DNA of 64,000 nt, from contig NZ_KB373316.1 of NCBI RefSeq assembly GCF_000314795.2, positions 248,001 through 312,000 on the forward strand. Direction: 5' to 3'. The notes beneath the pieces were generated by a model. That model saw only the letters and a program-made list of their open reading frames with translations. It searched no databases and was not told the DNA's origin. Made by a program: the position numbers and the translations under genes. Below, piece after piece: positions 16,979-24,149 of this stretch. The stretch's first letter is position 1. Each line of letters begins with the position of its first letter. The DNA comes from Streptococcus sp. F0442. GTDB lineage: Bacteria > Bacillota > Bacilli > Lactobacillales > Streptococcaceae.

Positions 16979-17878
16979 ATGTCAGATAATAAGAAATACT
17001 ACTATCTGAGAGTGAAAGAAAATTTTTATGATAGCGATGAAATGATTATTTTAGAAAGTATGCCAGATGGCTTTCTATACTCTAACATTTTGATCAAGCT
17101 CTATCTGAGATCTTTGAAAAACAATGGTAAGTTGATGTTCAATGATCGAATCCCATTCAATTCTGAAATGCTTTCAAAAATCACGAGACATCCTGTGGCA
17201 GTAGTAGAAAAAGCTGTCAGCATTTTTAAGGAAATGAACCTAATTGATGTTTTGGACAATGGTGCCATTTTCATGCTAGACATTGAATCATTTATTGGAA
17301 AATCGAACACGGAAGCTGATAGAAAGCGTGACTATCGCAGAAGAATTGAGAAGGAAAAACAAAAAATATTGTTAGGACATTTGTCCGGACAAATGTCGGA
17401 CGAACATCCACCAGAGTTAGAGATAGATAAAGAGAAAAAAATAGAGATAGATATAGAGAAAGATTTAGAGAAAAATACGCTCAAAATCATCGTAGACGAA
17501 TATCAGTCTCGTATTTCACCAATTGATGGAATCCAATTTGAAACTTTAAAAGAATTCATCACTCTGGATGGTATGGAACCAGATGTGGTTTTAAAAGCTA
17601 TCAGTTTAGCTGCTGACAATGGTAAAAGAAATTTTAGCTATATTAGAGCTATTTTGCAAAATTGGAAAAATGATGGCTTGTTATCAATTGCAGCAGTAAA
17701 CGAACGAGAACGGAAGTTTCAGGAAAGCAAAACAAAAGGACAACCAACAAAGCAACAATCAAACGTTCCAGATTGGTCAAAACCAAATTATACCAATCAA
17801 ACAAGTGAGCAAGAAAAAAAAGCTTTGGAGGAAGCAAAAAATAAAATGCTACAGAATTTAGAAAAGGATAGGAAGTAA
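16979..17878 (+). CDS. Phage replisome organiser / DnaD-like replication protein
   Basis: A 299-aa protein. The N-terminal 120 residues (KKYYYLRVKENFYDSDEMII) match the phage replisome organiser N-terminal winged helix; residues about 160-230 resemble a DnaD C-terminal domain. It probably binds the phage origin and recruits host helicase. No DnaC or helicase-loader gene follows. The repetitive acidic/basic stretch around residues 140-160 is encoded by tandem GAGATAGATA-like DNA (17410-17480), a candidate A/T-rich origin region. Confidence 0.85.
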   Translation: MSDNKKYYYLRVKENFYDSDEMIILESMPDGFLYSNILIKLYLRSLKNNGKLMFNDRIPFNSEMLSKITRHPVAVVEKAVSIFKEMNLIDVLDNGAIFMLDIESFIGKSNTEADRKRDYRRRIEKEKQKILLGHLSGQMSDEHPPELEIDKEKKIEIDIEKDLEKNTLKIIVDEYQSRISPIDGIQFETLKEFITLDGMEPDVVLKAISLAADNGKRNFSYIRAILQNWKNDGLLSIAAVNERERKFQESKTKGQPTKQQSNVPDWSKPNYTNQTSEQEKKALEEAKNKMLQNLEKDRK

Positions 17879-18075
17879 TGTTTATTTTAAAGCATGGATC
17901 AAAAGAAGCAAAACCATTTTTAAAATCTGTAGCGATTGGAACAACTGGTCTAGATGTCTCTTTTTCTGAAGAATCGAAAGCTATGAAGTTCGTATCTCGT
18001 GGGGTAGCTATCCAGGTAGGAAATGCTTTAAGAAAGTCATTCGGTACATTCTATCCAGTAGAAATTGATAATTAA
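17878..18075 (+). CDS. Hypothetical phage protein (65 aa)
   Basis: A 65-aa protein without a recognised domain; it starts on the last base of the replisome gene stop (TAATG). Confidence 0.65.
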   Translation: MFILKHGSKEAKPFLKSVAIGTTGLDVSFSEESKAMKFVSRGVAIQVGNALRKSFGTFYPVEIDN

Positions 18076-18094
18076 AAAGGAGCTGCAATGTATC

Positions 18095-18484
18095 ATGCCA
18101 GGCTATACCAAAAATCAGATAGAACATTTCAAGGAGCAACTAAAGCTCTTAATGAAAAGCCATAACTTAACAGCTAGAAAATTGTCCGAAGAAATAGGCT
18201 ACTCAATGACTACAATAAGCAGTCTATTAACCGGCCAAAAAAAAGTACACGAACGCCACATACAACTGATTAGCGAATATTTTAAAATTGGAGAGAACTC
18301 TCTCATGGGTGATGCGGATGAGTTGGCTGATTATAAGCTCTATGAAAACGGGCATTATTTATGTACTGGTTCGTTAAAGAAATTAAGCAAAATTACAGGG
18401 AAAGATAAATTGCTATTGAAATTCTATGAAGATCTAAATAGGAGAGGCAAAGAAACTGGTAATTTAAAACTTGTAAAAAAATAG
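18095..18484 (+). CDS. XRE-family helix-turn-helix protein
   Basis: A 129-aa protein with an XRE fold (ARKLSEEIGYSMTTISSLL about residues 23-41, LISEYFKIGENSLMGD). A third repressor-like protein in the prophage, in the replication/early region. Start: the ATG at 18095 is chosen, though the AAGGAG upstream is better spaced for an overlapping out-of-frame ATG at 18088 that encodes 25 codons (to 18165); re-initiation is possible. An in-frame start at 18065 also exists. Confidence 0.75.
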   Translation: MPGYTKNQIEHFKEQLKLLMKSHNLTARKLSEEIGYSMTTISSLLTGQKKVHERHIQLISEYFKIGENSLMGDADELADYKLYENGHYLCTGSLKKLSKITGKDKLLLKFYEDLNRRGKETGNLKLVKK

Positions 18485-18496
18485 AAAGAGGTAAAA

Positions 18497-19000
18497 ATGG
18501 AGAATTTAATTTTAAACAAAGTGAAAAAATGGTTTATTGATCGAGATCTAGAAAACGGGGGCCGACTAGATAAACAGTCATTAAAATTAAGTGAGGAATT
18601 TGGTGAGTTATGTGCAGGATTCTTGAAAAAGAATGAAGCACTAACAAAAGATAGCATTGGTGATTGTGCTGTGGTAGTTGTAGGTCTAGTATTGCTGATT
18701 AAAGAGGATGTACATGGCATCTTTGAAGAGGCTAATAATATTAGACGAAAAGAAGCAATGGACTGTTTCAAATTGCTAAATGCTAACATTTCAGAGTTTC
18801 AGCTATCTCAAGATTTAGCAAGTAAAAAAATGTGTCGTCATAACCTTGTGCGCATTGTTGCTTACTTGAAATCAATCAGCAATATATTGGGTTATGAATT
18901 TCTAAAATGTTTCACTGGGGCTTATAACGAAATCAAAGATCGGAAAGGCAAATGGATTGATGGATCGTTTGTAAAAGAAGAGGATTTGCCAGATGAATAA
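18497..19000 (+). CDS. MazG-like nucleotide pyrophosphohydrolase
   Basis: A 167-aa protein. The MazG helix pair is visible: LKLSEEFGELCAGFL (EExxE at residues 33-37) and DSIGDCAVVVVG (aspartate 56), which bind Mg2+ and cleave NTPs to NMP and PPi. Phage MazG proteins may alter nucleotide or alarmone pools. The C-terminal 90 residues are an additional helical part, not recognised. Overlaps the next gene by 8 nt. Confidence 0.8.
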   Translation: MENLILNKVKKWFIDRDLENGGRLDKQSLKLSEEFGELCAGFLKKNEALTKDSIGDCAVVVVGLVLLIKEDVHGIFEEANNIRRKEAMDCFKLLNANISEFQLSQDLASKKMCRHNLVRIVAYLKSISNILGYEFLKCFTGAYNEIKDRKGKWIDGSFVKEEDLPDE

Positions 19001-19493
19001 ACAAGAGTTGATTGAACGGATAGAATGTTTAAAAAATCTTTTCGGAAATAAATCTGAATATGTCGAAATAGATACGGTAATTAGACTTATTTCTGAATTA
19101 GACGAACCGCAGGAAGTAGAGATCCCAATTTTTGTGGCGGATTTTATCACAGAACAGAAAAAACTAGGTCATACGCTGTCCTACTCAATAGATGCATGCA
19201 TGTCTGATAGAGTTGCAGAATGGTATTGGGATAATTCCGAACTCTTCGCTCTTTCTTGGGTCAATGGCTACACGGTCAAGAAAGAGAAGCGGTATTATGT
19301 AAGATTTAAAGGGATGGAAAGTAATGATTTTAATTACTTAAACTTTATCAAATTTCAACGTGCTTGGGTGTTATCGTCGTTAAAAATTGACAAGAAATTT
19401 CGTACAGAACACACTCGCAAAGAGTTAGAAGATGCTGGTTTTGGATGGGTGTTTGATTGCCCAGGGATTGAGATTGAGGAGGTGGAGGAATGA
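18993..19493 (+). CDS. DUF1642 domain protein (copy 1)
   Basis: A 166-aa protein of DUF1642, a family confined to phages of lactic acid bacteria and streptococci; function unknown. Marks are DEPQEVEIPIFVADFI, SWVNGYTVKKEKRYYV and the tail GFGWVFDCPGIEIEEVEE. It forms a tandem pair with the next gene, sharing the same N- and C-terminal blocks. Confidence 0.85.
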   Translation: MNKQELIERIECLKNLFGNKSEYVEIDTVIRLISELDEPQEVEIPIFVADFITEQKKLGHTLSYSIDACMSDRVAEWYWDNSELFALSWVNGYTVKKEKRYYVRFKGMESNDFNYLNFIKFQRAWVLSSLKIDKKFRTEHTRKELEDAGFGWVFDCPGIEIEEVEE

Positions 19494-20002
19494 ATAAACA
19501 AGAGTTGATAAAACGTATTTCGGAGCTGCCTTATTCAGAAGGTCCTATAGCAGATACAGTCACAGTAAATAGAAATTGGATATTGGGATCTATAGAACAA
19601 CTAGACGAACCACAGAAAGTCACAGTACCGCAGTTTGTAGCGGATTATATTAAATATGCTATAGAGAATGATTGGGATTTTCAAGATTTATTTAAGCGTA
19701 TAGAAGACGAAGAAGATGAAGAACTTCTGATATGGGTTTATCACGAACGTAATCAAGAAACGCTTGCTGCCGCTTGGATCAATGGCTATACAGTCGAGAA
19801 AGAGAAGCGGTATCTGGTGAAGATGAAAGGCGTCGTTCCCAGTAGTGTGTACTTAAAACACGACGCCGAGGATAATTACTGGTATTTTGGCACTGATTCA
19901 GAAAAAGAAAGTATTATTATTAAACACACTAAAAAAGAATTAAAAGGCGCCGGATTCGACTGGGTATTTGATTGCCCTGGAATTGAAATTGAGGAGGTGT
20001 AG
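19490..20002 (+). CDS. DUF1642 domain protein (copy 2)
   Basis: A 170-aa paralog of the preceding gene, overlapping it by 4 nt. Start (MNKQELIKRI) and end (GFDWVFDCPGIEIEEV) are nearly the same while the central part differs (an acidic EDEEDEELL stretch here). Confidence 0.85.
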   Translation: MNKQELIKRISELPYSEGPIADTVTVNRNWILGSIEQLDEPQKVTVPQFVADYIKYAIENDWDFQDLFKRIEDEEDEELLIWVYHERNQETLAAAWINGYTVEKEKRYLVKMKGVVPSSVYLKHDAEDNYWYFGTDSEKESIIIKHTKKELKGAGFDWVFDCPGIEIEEV

Positions 20003-20007
20003 GAATA

Positions 20008-20460
20008 ATGCCAAATTGGGCCAAAGGATCTCTTAAATTAAGGGGAAAAAGCGAAAATATTGCATCAGCATTGAATGAAATGCTATTAAGTGACACTGTA
20101 ACATTAGAAGATGAATATGATGGCATTCTACTTAGATTCAACAACACAGCTCCCTATTTTTACATCAATGGAACAAGGCGAGCGTTTGTTGATCAAAAAC
20201 AAATAGAAGTTTGGCTTGAACTTGAAAAAGAATTTTGTATCGTTGAACTTGATAATTTTAAGCAAGCATGGAGTGCTATTCCAGAAAATTATCAAGAAAT
20301 TTCAAGTAAGTTTGATGTTGATATTAAAATTTTTACGTTTGAGTGTGGCATGGAATTCACACAGGAAATTGAAATTTCAAAAGGTGAAATTATCAAAAAT
20401 ATTTGTTATGAATACGATGATTATCAGTGGGAAGTTCCATTTAGCAATTTAGGAGGTTGA
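20008..20460 (+). CDS. Phage protein with YubB-like N-terminus
   Basis: A 150-aa protein beginning MPNWAKGSLKLRGKSENI, the start typical of YubB/DUF1281 ferredoxin-like-fold proteins of phages and plasmids. Function unknown. Part of the early operon, 5 nt after DUF1642. Confidence 0.65.
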   Translation: MPNWAKGSLKLRGKSENIASALNEMLLSDTVTLEDEYDGILLRFNNTAPYFYINGTRRAFVDQKQIEVWLELEKEFCIVELDNFKQAWSAIPENYQEISSKFDVDIKIFTFECGMEFTQEIEISKGEIIKNICYEYDDYQWEVPFSNLGG

Positions 20461-20463
20461 GGG

Positions 20464-20628
20464 ATGAAACAACCTGAACGATACCTATCTAGACTTTTTA
20501 TTCCTGAACTTATTGAAGACGAAGATATTATCTTCAATAAAGACAGTGAATATCACAAGCAGCAGAAGAAGGAAAAGAAGAATCCTATTTTTAAAAGAAA
20601 TAAGTCCAAAAAAAGATGGGCGCTTTGA
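20464..20628 (+). CDS. Small basic phage protein (54 aa)
   Basis: A 54-codon frame with a Lys-rich C-terminal half (KQQKKEKKNPIFKRNKSKKR). The overlapping GGAGG site supports expression. Not recognised. Confidence 0.6.
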   Translation: MKQPERYLSRLFIPELIEDEDIIFNKDSEYHKQQKKEKKNPIFKRNKSKKRWAL

Positions 20629-20639
20629 GGAGGTACAGA

Positions 20640-21119
20640 ATGATTCCAAAATTTAGAGGTATATCTATTGCTGACGATAGCAAAGGTAAAATGCAATATG
20701 GTTATCTGATTGCAGATGGTGAACAAGCATTTATTATCAACGAAGTGGTAGAAGCTAATGAACAATACATCACTATAGGCTCTTGGTGTCCTGTAGATCC
20801 AAAAACAATTGGACAATCCACAGGCCGCAAAGACAAGAATGGCAAAGAAATCTTTGAGGGAGATATAATCCGAACAAGCGCTTATGGCTGTATTGTAGGC
20901 TTTGGTGAATATACCTACTTTGAAGATGACGACACACAAACAACAGAAATCGGATTTTACTTATCATTTCTAAACGTGACTCCTGCTACTTATGCACCTT
21001 TTGATAAATATTACTGGGATAATTGCGAAGTGATAGGAAATACTTATGAGAATGAACTAGATCTAATAATGTACGCAGCCTATAAATATAATAAAGAAAT
21101 GAGCGAGGACAAAGAATGA
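20640..21119 (+). CDS. YopX family protein
   Basis: A 159-aa YopX-family phage protein (MIPKFRGISIADDSKGKMQY, then TGRKDKNGKEIFEGDIIR and YWDNCEVIGNTYEN). Function unknown, common in Gram-positive phages. The start at 20640 follows GAGGAGG; an in-frame upstream ATG overlaps the previous gene without a site. Confidence 0.85.
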   Translation: MIPKFRGISIADDSKGKMQYGYLIADGEQAFIINEVVEANEQYITIGSWCPVDPKTIGQSTGRKDKNGKEIFEGDIIRTSAYGCIVGFGEYTYFEDDDTQTTEIGFYLSFLNVTPATYAPFDKYYWDNCEVIGNTYENELDLIMYAAYKYNKEMSEDKE

Positions 21120-21268
21120 CACGACCAAACAGATACCCATACACAAAAAGTCAGTGGGAAGAAGAAAACGTTGATTATTTCACATACGAGGACGGCAGTT
21201 ATTTTACAAGTCATGTTTTAAAAAATAGACTTACTAGAGAAATTAAGAGCATGGAGGTAAAACGATGA
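21116..21268 (+). CDS. Small phage protein (50 aa)
   Basis: A 50-aa protein, ATGA-coupled on both sides. No family recognised; acidic-aromatic centre (NVDYFTYEDGSYFTS). Confidence 0.6.
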   Translation: MTRPNRYPYTKSQWEEENVDYFTYEDGSYFTSHVLKNRLTREIKSMEVKR

Positions 21269-21444
21269 CGATTGTGTTTTATTTAAAAGATGGCAATAGG
21301 TGTGAAGCGCACGGATGTAGTTGGGATGATTTGGATAGATTGGCCAGTCAATTTAATAATGGGCATCTAATGCGTGTTAAGGGTCTATATATCAATCCGA
21401 ACGAGTTAATTTCTTATGTGGTATACGATGTTGAGGAAAAATAA
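21265..21444 (+). CDS. Small phage protein (59 aa)
   Basis: A 59-aa protein with two cysteines (residues 13 and 18), coupled to its neighbours (ATGA upstream, TAATG downstream). Not recognised. Confidence 0.6.
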   Translation: MTIVFYLKDGNRCEAHGCSWDDLDRLASQFNNGHLMRVKGLYINPNELISYVVYDVEEK

Positions 21445-21545
21445 TGGATCTACAAAACTTTATATATTTACTATTCGCACTAGTCTGGCTCTCCGGTCTG
21501 ATCTGGGCTAGTGTGATCGTTTTTAAAAACAGGGAGAAAAAATGA
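21444..21545 (+). CDS. Single-TM phage peptide (33 aa)
   Basis: A 33-aa peptide with one membrane helix (about residues 6-27, FIYLLFALVWLSGLIWASVI) and a basic end. Linked by 1-4 nt overlaps to both neighbours. Confidence 0.55.
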   Translation: MDLQNFIYLLFALVWLSGLIWASVIVFKNREKK

Positions 21546-21760
21546 TGAGTTTGGATAATGTACATATACCAATGCGAGCGAACAGAATTCTATCTATTTC
21601 CCAAATAAATGGCAAGCTTGAGATAGCCATACTTGGGGAAGAGTTTTTTGAAACCGATTCATACTTTGAAGATCTATACGATGCAGTGCTGCCATTTGAC
21701 AATATAAGAGATTTAAAGCGTATTATTGATCATATCATCGATGTGGAGGACAATAAATGA
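21542..21760 (+). CDS. Small phage protein (72 aa)
   Basis: A 72-aa acidic protein. Two adjacent in-frame ATGs; the first overlaps the preceding stop (ATGA). No family recognised. Confidence 0.6.
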   Translation: MMSLDNVHIPMRANRILSISQINGKLEIAILGEEFFETDSYFEDLYDAVLPFDNIRDLKRIIDHIIDVEDNK

Positions 21761-21930
21761 GGGTATATGTTGTTAGGAAATACCATGGACGCTCAAGTTG
21801 GATCGATCCTAAACACTTAGCAAAATACATTGAGAAAGAATTTGAAAATAGACATGACGCACTTGCTTATCATGAAAGCTTGGGCTTGCAAGGAATTGTG
21901 GAAGTCTACACCAAAGAGGTAAATGAATGA
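21757..21930 (+). CDS. Small phage protein (57 aa)
   Basis: A 57-aa protein, ATGA-coupled on both sides and ending where the late regulator begins. Not recognised. Confidence 0.6.
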   Translation: MRVYVVRKYHGRSSWIDPKHLAKYIEKEFENRHDALAYHESLGLQGIVEVYTKEVNE

Positions 21931-22376
21931 ATCTAAGAAGTAGATATGGATATTTAATTCTAGCCCTGAAGCAATATCCATTCGAGAAAGAAATCAAGGA
22001 ACGGATTGAAGAAATTGAAGTACCTTGGAAGCCAACAGATCCAAATACAGGGATTAAGAGCAATAAGGTAATGACTCCAAAAGCTCTGTCCGATATCATC
22101 AAGAAAGAATCGGATCCAGAACTACATCGTCTCGAATTGCTCAGAGAAGCAATCAGCACTATCAAGATTTTGACACCAGAAAAACAATGGGCAGCAATCA
22201 AGGAAGTATACATTGATGGAACTCTAACTGTGGAAGGAGCATCGATTAAATACTTACATTGCAGTAAGTCTCTTGCATACAAGGAAGTGATTGAGCCATT
22301 CTTTAGTGGGCTTGAAAAGAAAATCTATGAACTATCTGTAAACACTAAGATTAATATTAATTTGGAAAAAAGTTAA
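21927..22376 (+). CDS. ArpU/RinA-type late transcription regulator
   Basis: A 149-aa protein at the position of late-gene activators, the last gene before the packaging module. Its C-terminal part (LTVEGASIKYLHCSKSLAYK) is a sigma-70 region-4-like helix-turn-helix. Family members (ArpU, RinA, DUF722/DUF1492) switch on packaging and structural genes. The repeats at 23286-23317 are possible targets. Confidence 0.75.
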   Translation: MNLRSRYGYLILALKQYPFEKEIKERIEEIEVPWKPTDPNTGIKSNKVMTPKALSDIIKKESDPELHRLELLREAISTIKILTPEKQWAAIKEVYIDGTLTVEGASIKYLHCSKSLAYKEVIEPFFSGLEKKIYELSVNTKININLEKS

Positions 22377-22429
22377 AAATATAGTCGAAAGTGTGGAAAA
22401 AATTAAAAAATAAGGTGGTAAAATTATAT

Positions 22430-22452
22430 CATCGGGTAAAACCGAACCGATG
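22430..22452 (+). other. Small hairpin upstream of the phage tRNA
   Basis: CATCGG pairs with CCGATG around an 11-nt loop; the loop strand is A-rich. It lies 18 nt before the tRNA and may help processing or attenuate transcription from the regulator gene. Confidence 0.4.
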
Positions 22453-22470
22453 GATCCTTATGAAACGGGT

Positions 22471-22543
22471 TAGGAGTTAGCTCAGTTGGTAGAGCGGTCG
22501 GGTTATGACCGGCGTGTCACGGGTTCGAATCCTGTACTCCTAT
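22471..22543 (+). tRNA. Phage-borne tRNA, predicted anticodon UAU (Ile, AUA)
   Basis: A 73-nt cloverleaf: acceptor TAGGAGT / ACTCCTA, D-arm GCTC-AGTTGGTA-GAGC, anticodon stem GTCGG / CCGGC with loop GTTATGA, T-arm ACGGG-TTCGAAT-CCTGT. With U33, the anticodon is UAU. G32, G37 and a U discriminator base are atypical for tRNA-Ile, and CCA is not encoded. It lies inside the prophage between the late regulator and the second recombinase. Confidence 0.75.
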
Positions 22544-22600
22544 TATCAGCCAAGTCAGCACAAGCTGGCTTTTTATTTTGCCTAGGAAGGAGGTGGCACT

Positions 22601-23143
22601 GTGAACATTGTGGATCCTATTCGTGACAAAGATGATATCCAGGCAATGAAGGAATATCTTCGAGAATGGAATGAGCGAAACTATTTACTCTTTTTATTTG
22701 GTATCAATTCCGGATTGCGCGTAGGAGATATCTTGAGGATACGAGTAAAAGATGTGCAAGGTTGGTATATCAAAATCAAAGAGCAGAAGACCGGGAAAAG
22801 GAAACAGCTCAAGATGACAAAGACTCTGAAGAAGGAAGTCAGAGAATACATCAAAGATATGCCACTACATCATTATCTGTTTCAAAGTCGCATCGGGAAA
22901 AACAAACCGCTGGACAGGCGGACAGTCGATTGGATATTGAAGACCGCAGCTATCGAGTGTGGGATCGAGAATATCGGTACCCATTCGATGAGAAAAACAT
23001 TTGGCTATCATTACTATAAAAAAACTAAAGATGTGGCAATGCTCATGGATCTATTTAATCATTCATCTCCTGCAATTACGCTGAGATATATTGGGATTAG
23101 ACAGGATCAACGAGATAAAGCCATGTCTAATTTTGATTTATAG
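22601..23143 (+). CDS. Catalytic-domain-only tyrosine recombinase
   Basis: A 180-aa XerC/D-type recombinase comprising only the catalytic domain. Arg40 is in GLRVGDILR, the HxxR motif in HSMRKTFGYHYY, the next His in FNHSS and the nucleophile Tyr in LRYIGI. This second recombinase lies just before the packaging genes, as in many low-GC phages, and its role is not the standard integration (that is the 361-aa enzyme). GTG start behind AAGGAGG. TGTCTAATT repeats follow it. Confidence 0.88.
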   Translation: MNIVDPIRDKDDIQAMKEYLREWNERNYLLFLFGINSGLRVGDILRIRVKDVQGWYIKIKEQKTGKRKQLKMTKTLKKEVREYIKDMPLHHYLFQSRIGKNKPLDRRTVDWILKTAAIECGIENIGTHSMRKTFGYHYYKKTKDVAMLMDLFNHSSPAITLRYIGIRQDQRDKAMSNFDL

Positions 23144-23157
23144 TTATCAATTAGACA
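23124..23157. repeat. Inverted repeat TGTCTAATT at the recombinase 3' end
   Basis: TGTCTAATT (23124-23132) and AATTAGACA (23149-23157) form an inverted pair across the recombinase stop codon; a third copy in direct orientation is at 23255-23263. There is no T-tract, so it is not an ordinary terminator. The 213-bp stretch to the HNH gene otherwise has no gene. Confidence 0.55.
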
Positions 23158-23285
23158 CAACGAGTAAAATGCTAATTGGTTTTATTAGTTACCTGCTATT
23201 CATTTATTTTACTGGCTTTTTAAAGCTGAGGCGAATCAGACAGAATATAAGATATGTCTAATTCAAGAGAGAAAAACAACATAGT

Positions 23286-23317
23286 TTTCAGAAATAATAT
23301 AATGAATTTCAGAAATA
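23286..23317 (+). promoter_or_regulatory. Candidate activator-dependent late promoter
   Basis: Two copies of TTTCAGAAATA start at 23286 and 23307, 21 bp apart (two helical turns), on each side of a TATAAT (23298-23303) that has no recognisable -35. This is what an activator-dependent phage late promoter could look like; it lies directly before the HNH/terminase operon. Confidence 0.45.
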
Positions 23318-23356
23318 GATAATTGAAAGTATGAAATGTTACAGAGGATTTAAGAA

Positions 23357-23674
23357 TTGAAAGTAGATGTTTCGACAAGAGAAAGTCGCAGAGAGTTTTA
23401 TCTTTCAAGATCATGGAGACAACTGAGACTCGAAGCAATGAGTCGAGATCATTTTGAATGCGTCTGGTGTCGAGATGAGGGGAAGGTGACTACAGATAAC
23501 CTTGAAGTCGATCACATCAAAGAGCTGGAGTATTATCCAGAGTTTGCTCTAGATATTAACAATCTTCGTACTCTGTGCAAGGAGTGCCATAACAAGCGAC
23601 ATCATCGCTTTCAATTTCGTAAATCATCCAAATTGCAAAATAAAAATTTTCGTTCGGACGAATGGTGGGGATGA
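23357..23674 (+). CDS. HNH endonuclease of the packaging module
   Basis: A 105-aa HNH nuclease. Zinc cysteines are C35, C38, C74 and C77; the catalytic motif is DH at residues 52-53, N69 and H78. It starts with TTG after AGAGGATT. In HK97-like cos phages such an HNH protein works with terminase to cut cos, which agrees with its place next to the cos candidate and P27-type small terminase. Confidence 0.9.
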   Translation: MKVDVSTRESRREFYLSRSWRQLRLEAMSRDHFECVWCRDEGKVTTDNLEVDHIKELEYYPEFALDINNLRTLCKECHNKRHHRFQFRKSSKLQNKNFRSDEWWG

Positions 23675-23700
23675 AAATTTAAAATTTTGAAAAATTCACA

Positions 23701-23760
23701 GACCCCCCGGTCGAAAAAAATCGAAAAAAATCGGTCTCTGGGAACCGGTGGGAGGGGTCG
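23701..23760. other. Candidate cos site
   Basis: GACCCCCCGG (23701-23710), then TCGAAAAAAA twice in exact 10-bp register (23711-23730), then CCGGTGGGAGGGGTC (23745-23759), which is an imperfect inverted copy of the first block. Phased A-tracts predict DNA bending between two G/C-rich arms. Location between HNH and terminase small subunit fits a 3'-overhang cos. Confidence 0.55.
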
Positions 23761-23804
23761 ATTGTCCAAATGCAAAGCACTATTTTTTAAGGGGGAGGGG
23801 GCTC

Positions 23805-24149
23805 ATGGAAGAATACTCAGAAAAAAATATAAAAGAATTGGAAAACCAGTTACTTTCCAAAATCGGCAATTTCAGCACACGAAAGAAAGATGCGATTCAG
23901 TACGAGAAAGTTCATCGCTATCTCTATCTGGTCCGTCTACTTTATGAATTGAAAGAACGACTCAAACAAGATGGATTAGTTATCACAGTTCACAATGGTC
24001 AGCAAAGATTTCAAAAAGCGAACTCGTTGATCAAAGAAATCAACACAACCAGCAATCAGCTACTAGCGATTGAGCGATCATTTGACTTTGAGGTTGAAAA
24101 TTCACCAGTGGAGAAGAAACCACCATCAGACGGAAGTGATCTATTGTGA
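23805..24149 (+). CDS. terS: Terminase small subunit, P27 family
   Basis: A 114-aa helical protein (YEKVHRYLYLVRLLYELKER) of the P27-type small terminase family; it recognises cos DNA and recruits the large subunit. The start at 23805 follows AGGGGG; an in-frame upstream start at 23748 would cover the cos candidate. Overlaps terL by 4 nt. Confidence 0.85.
   Translation: MEEYSEKNIKELENQLLSKIGNFSTRKKDAIQYEKVHRYLYLVRLLYELKERLKQDGLVITVHNGQQRFQKANSLIKEINTTSNQLLAIERSFDFEVENSPVEKKPPSDGSDLL

Noticed and set aside
22501..22517. tRNA-Asn reading from an alternative anticodon stem (CGGTC/GACCG)
   Set aside because: It would put G at position 33 and share a base with the D-stem; the UAU fold keeps U33 and normal arm lengths.
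23687..23947. 86-codon frame across the cos candidate
   Set aside because: Overlaps cos and terS in another frame; composition arises from A- and G-tracts.
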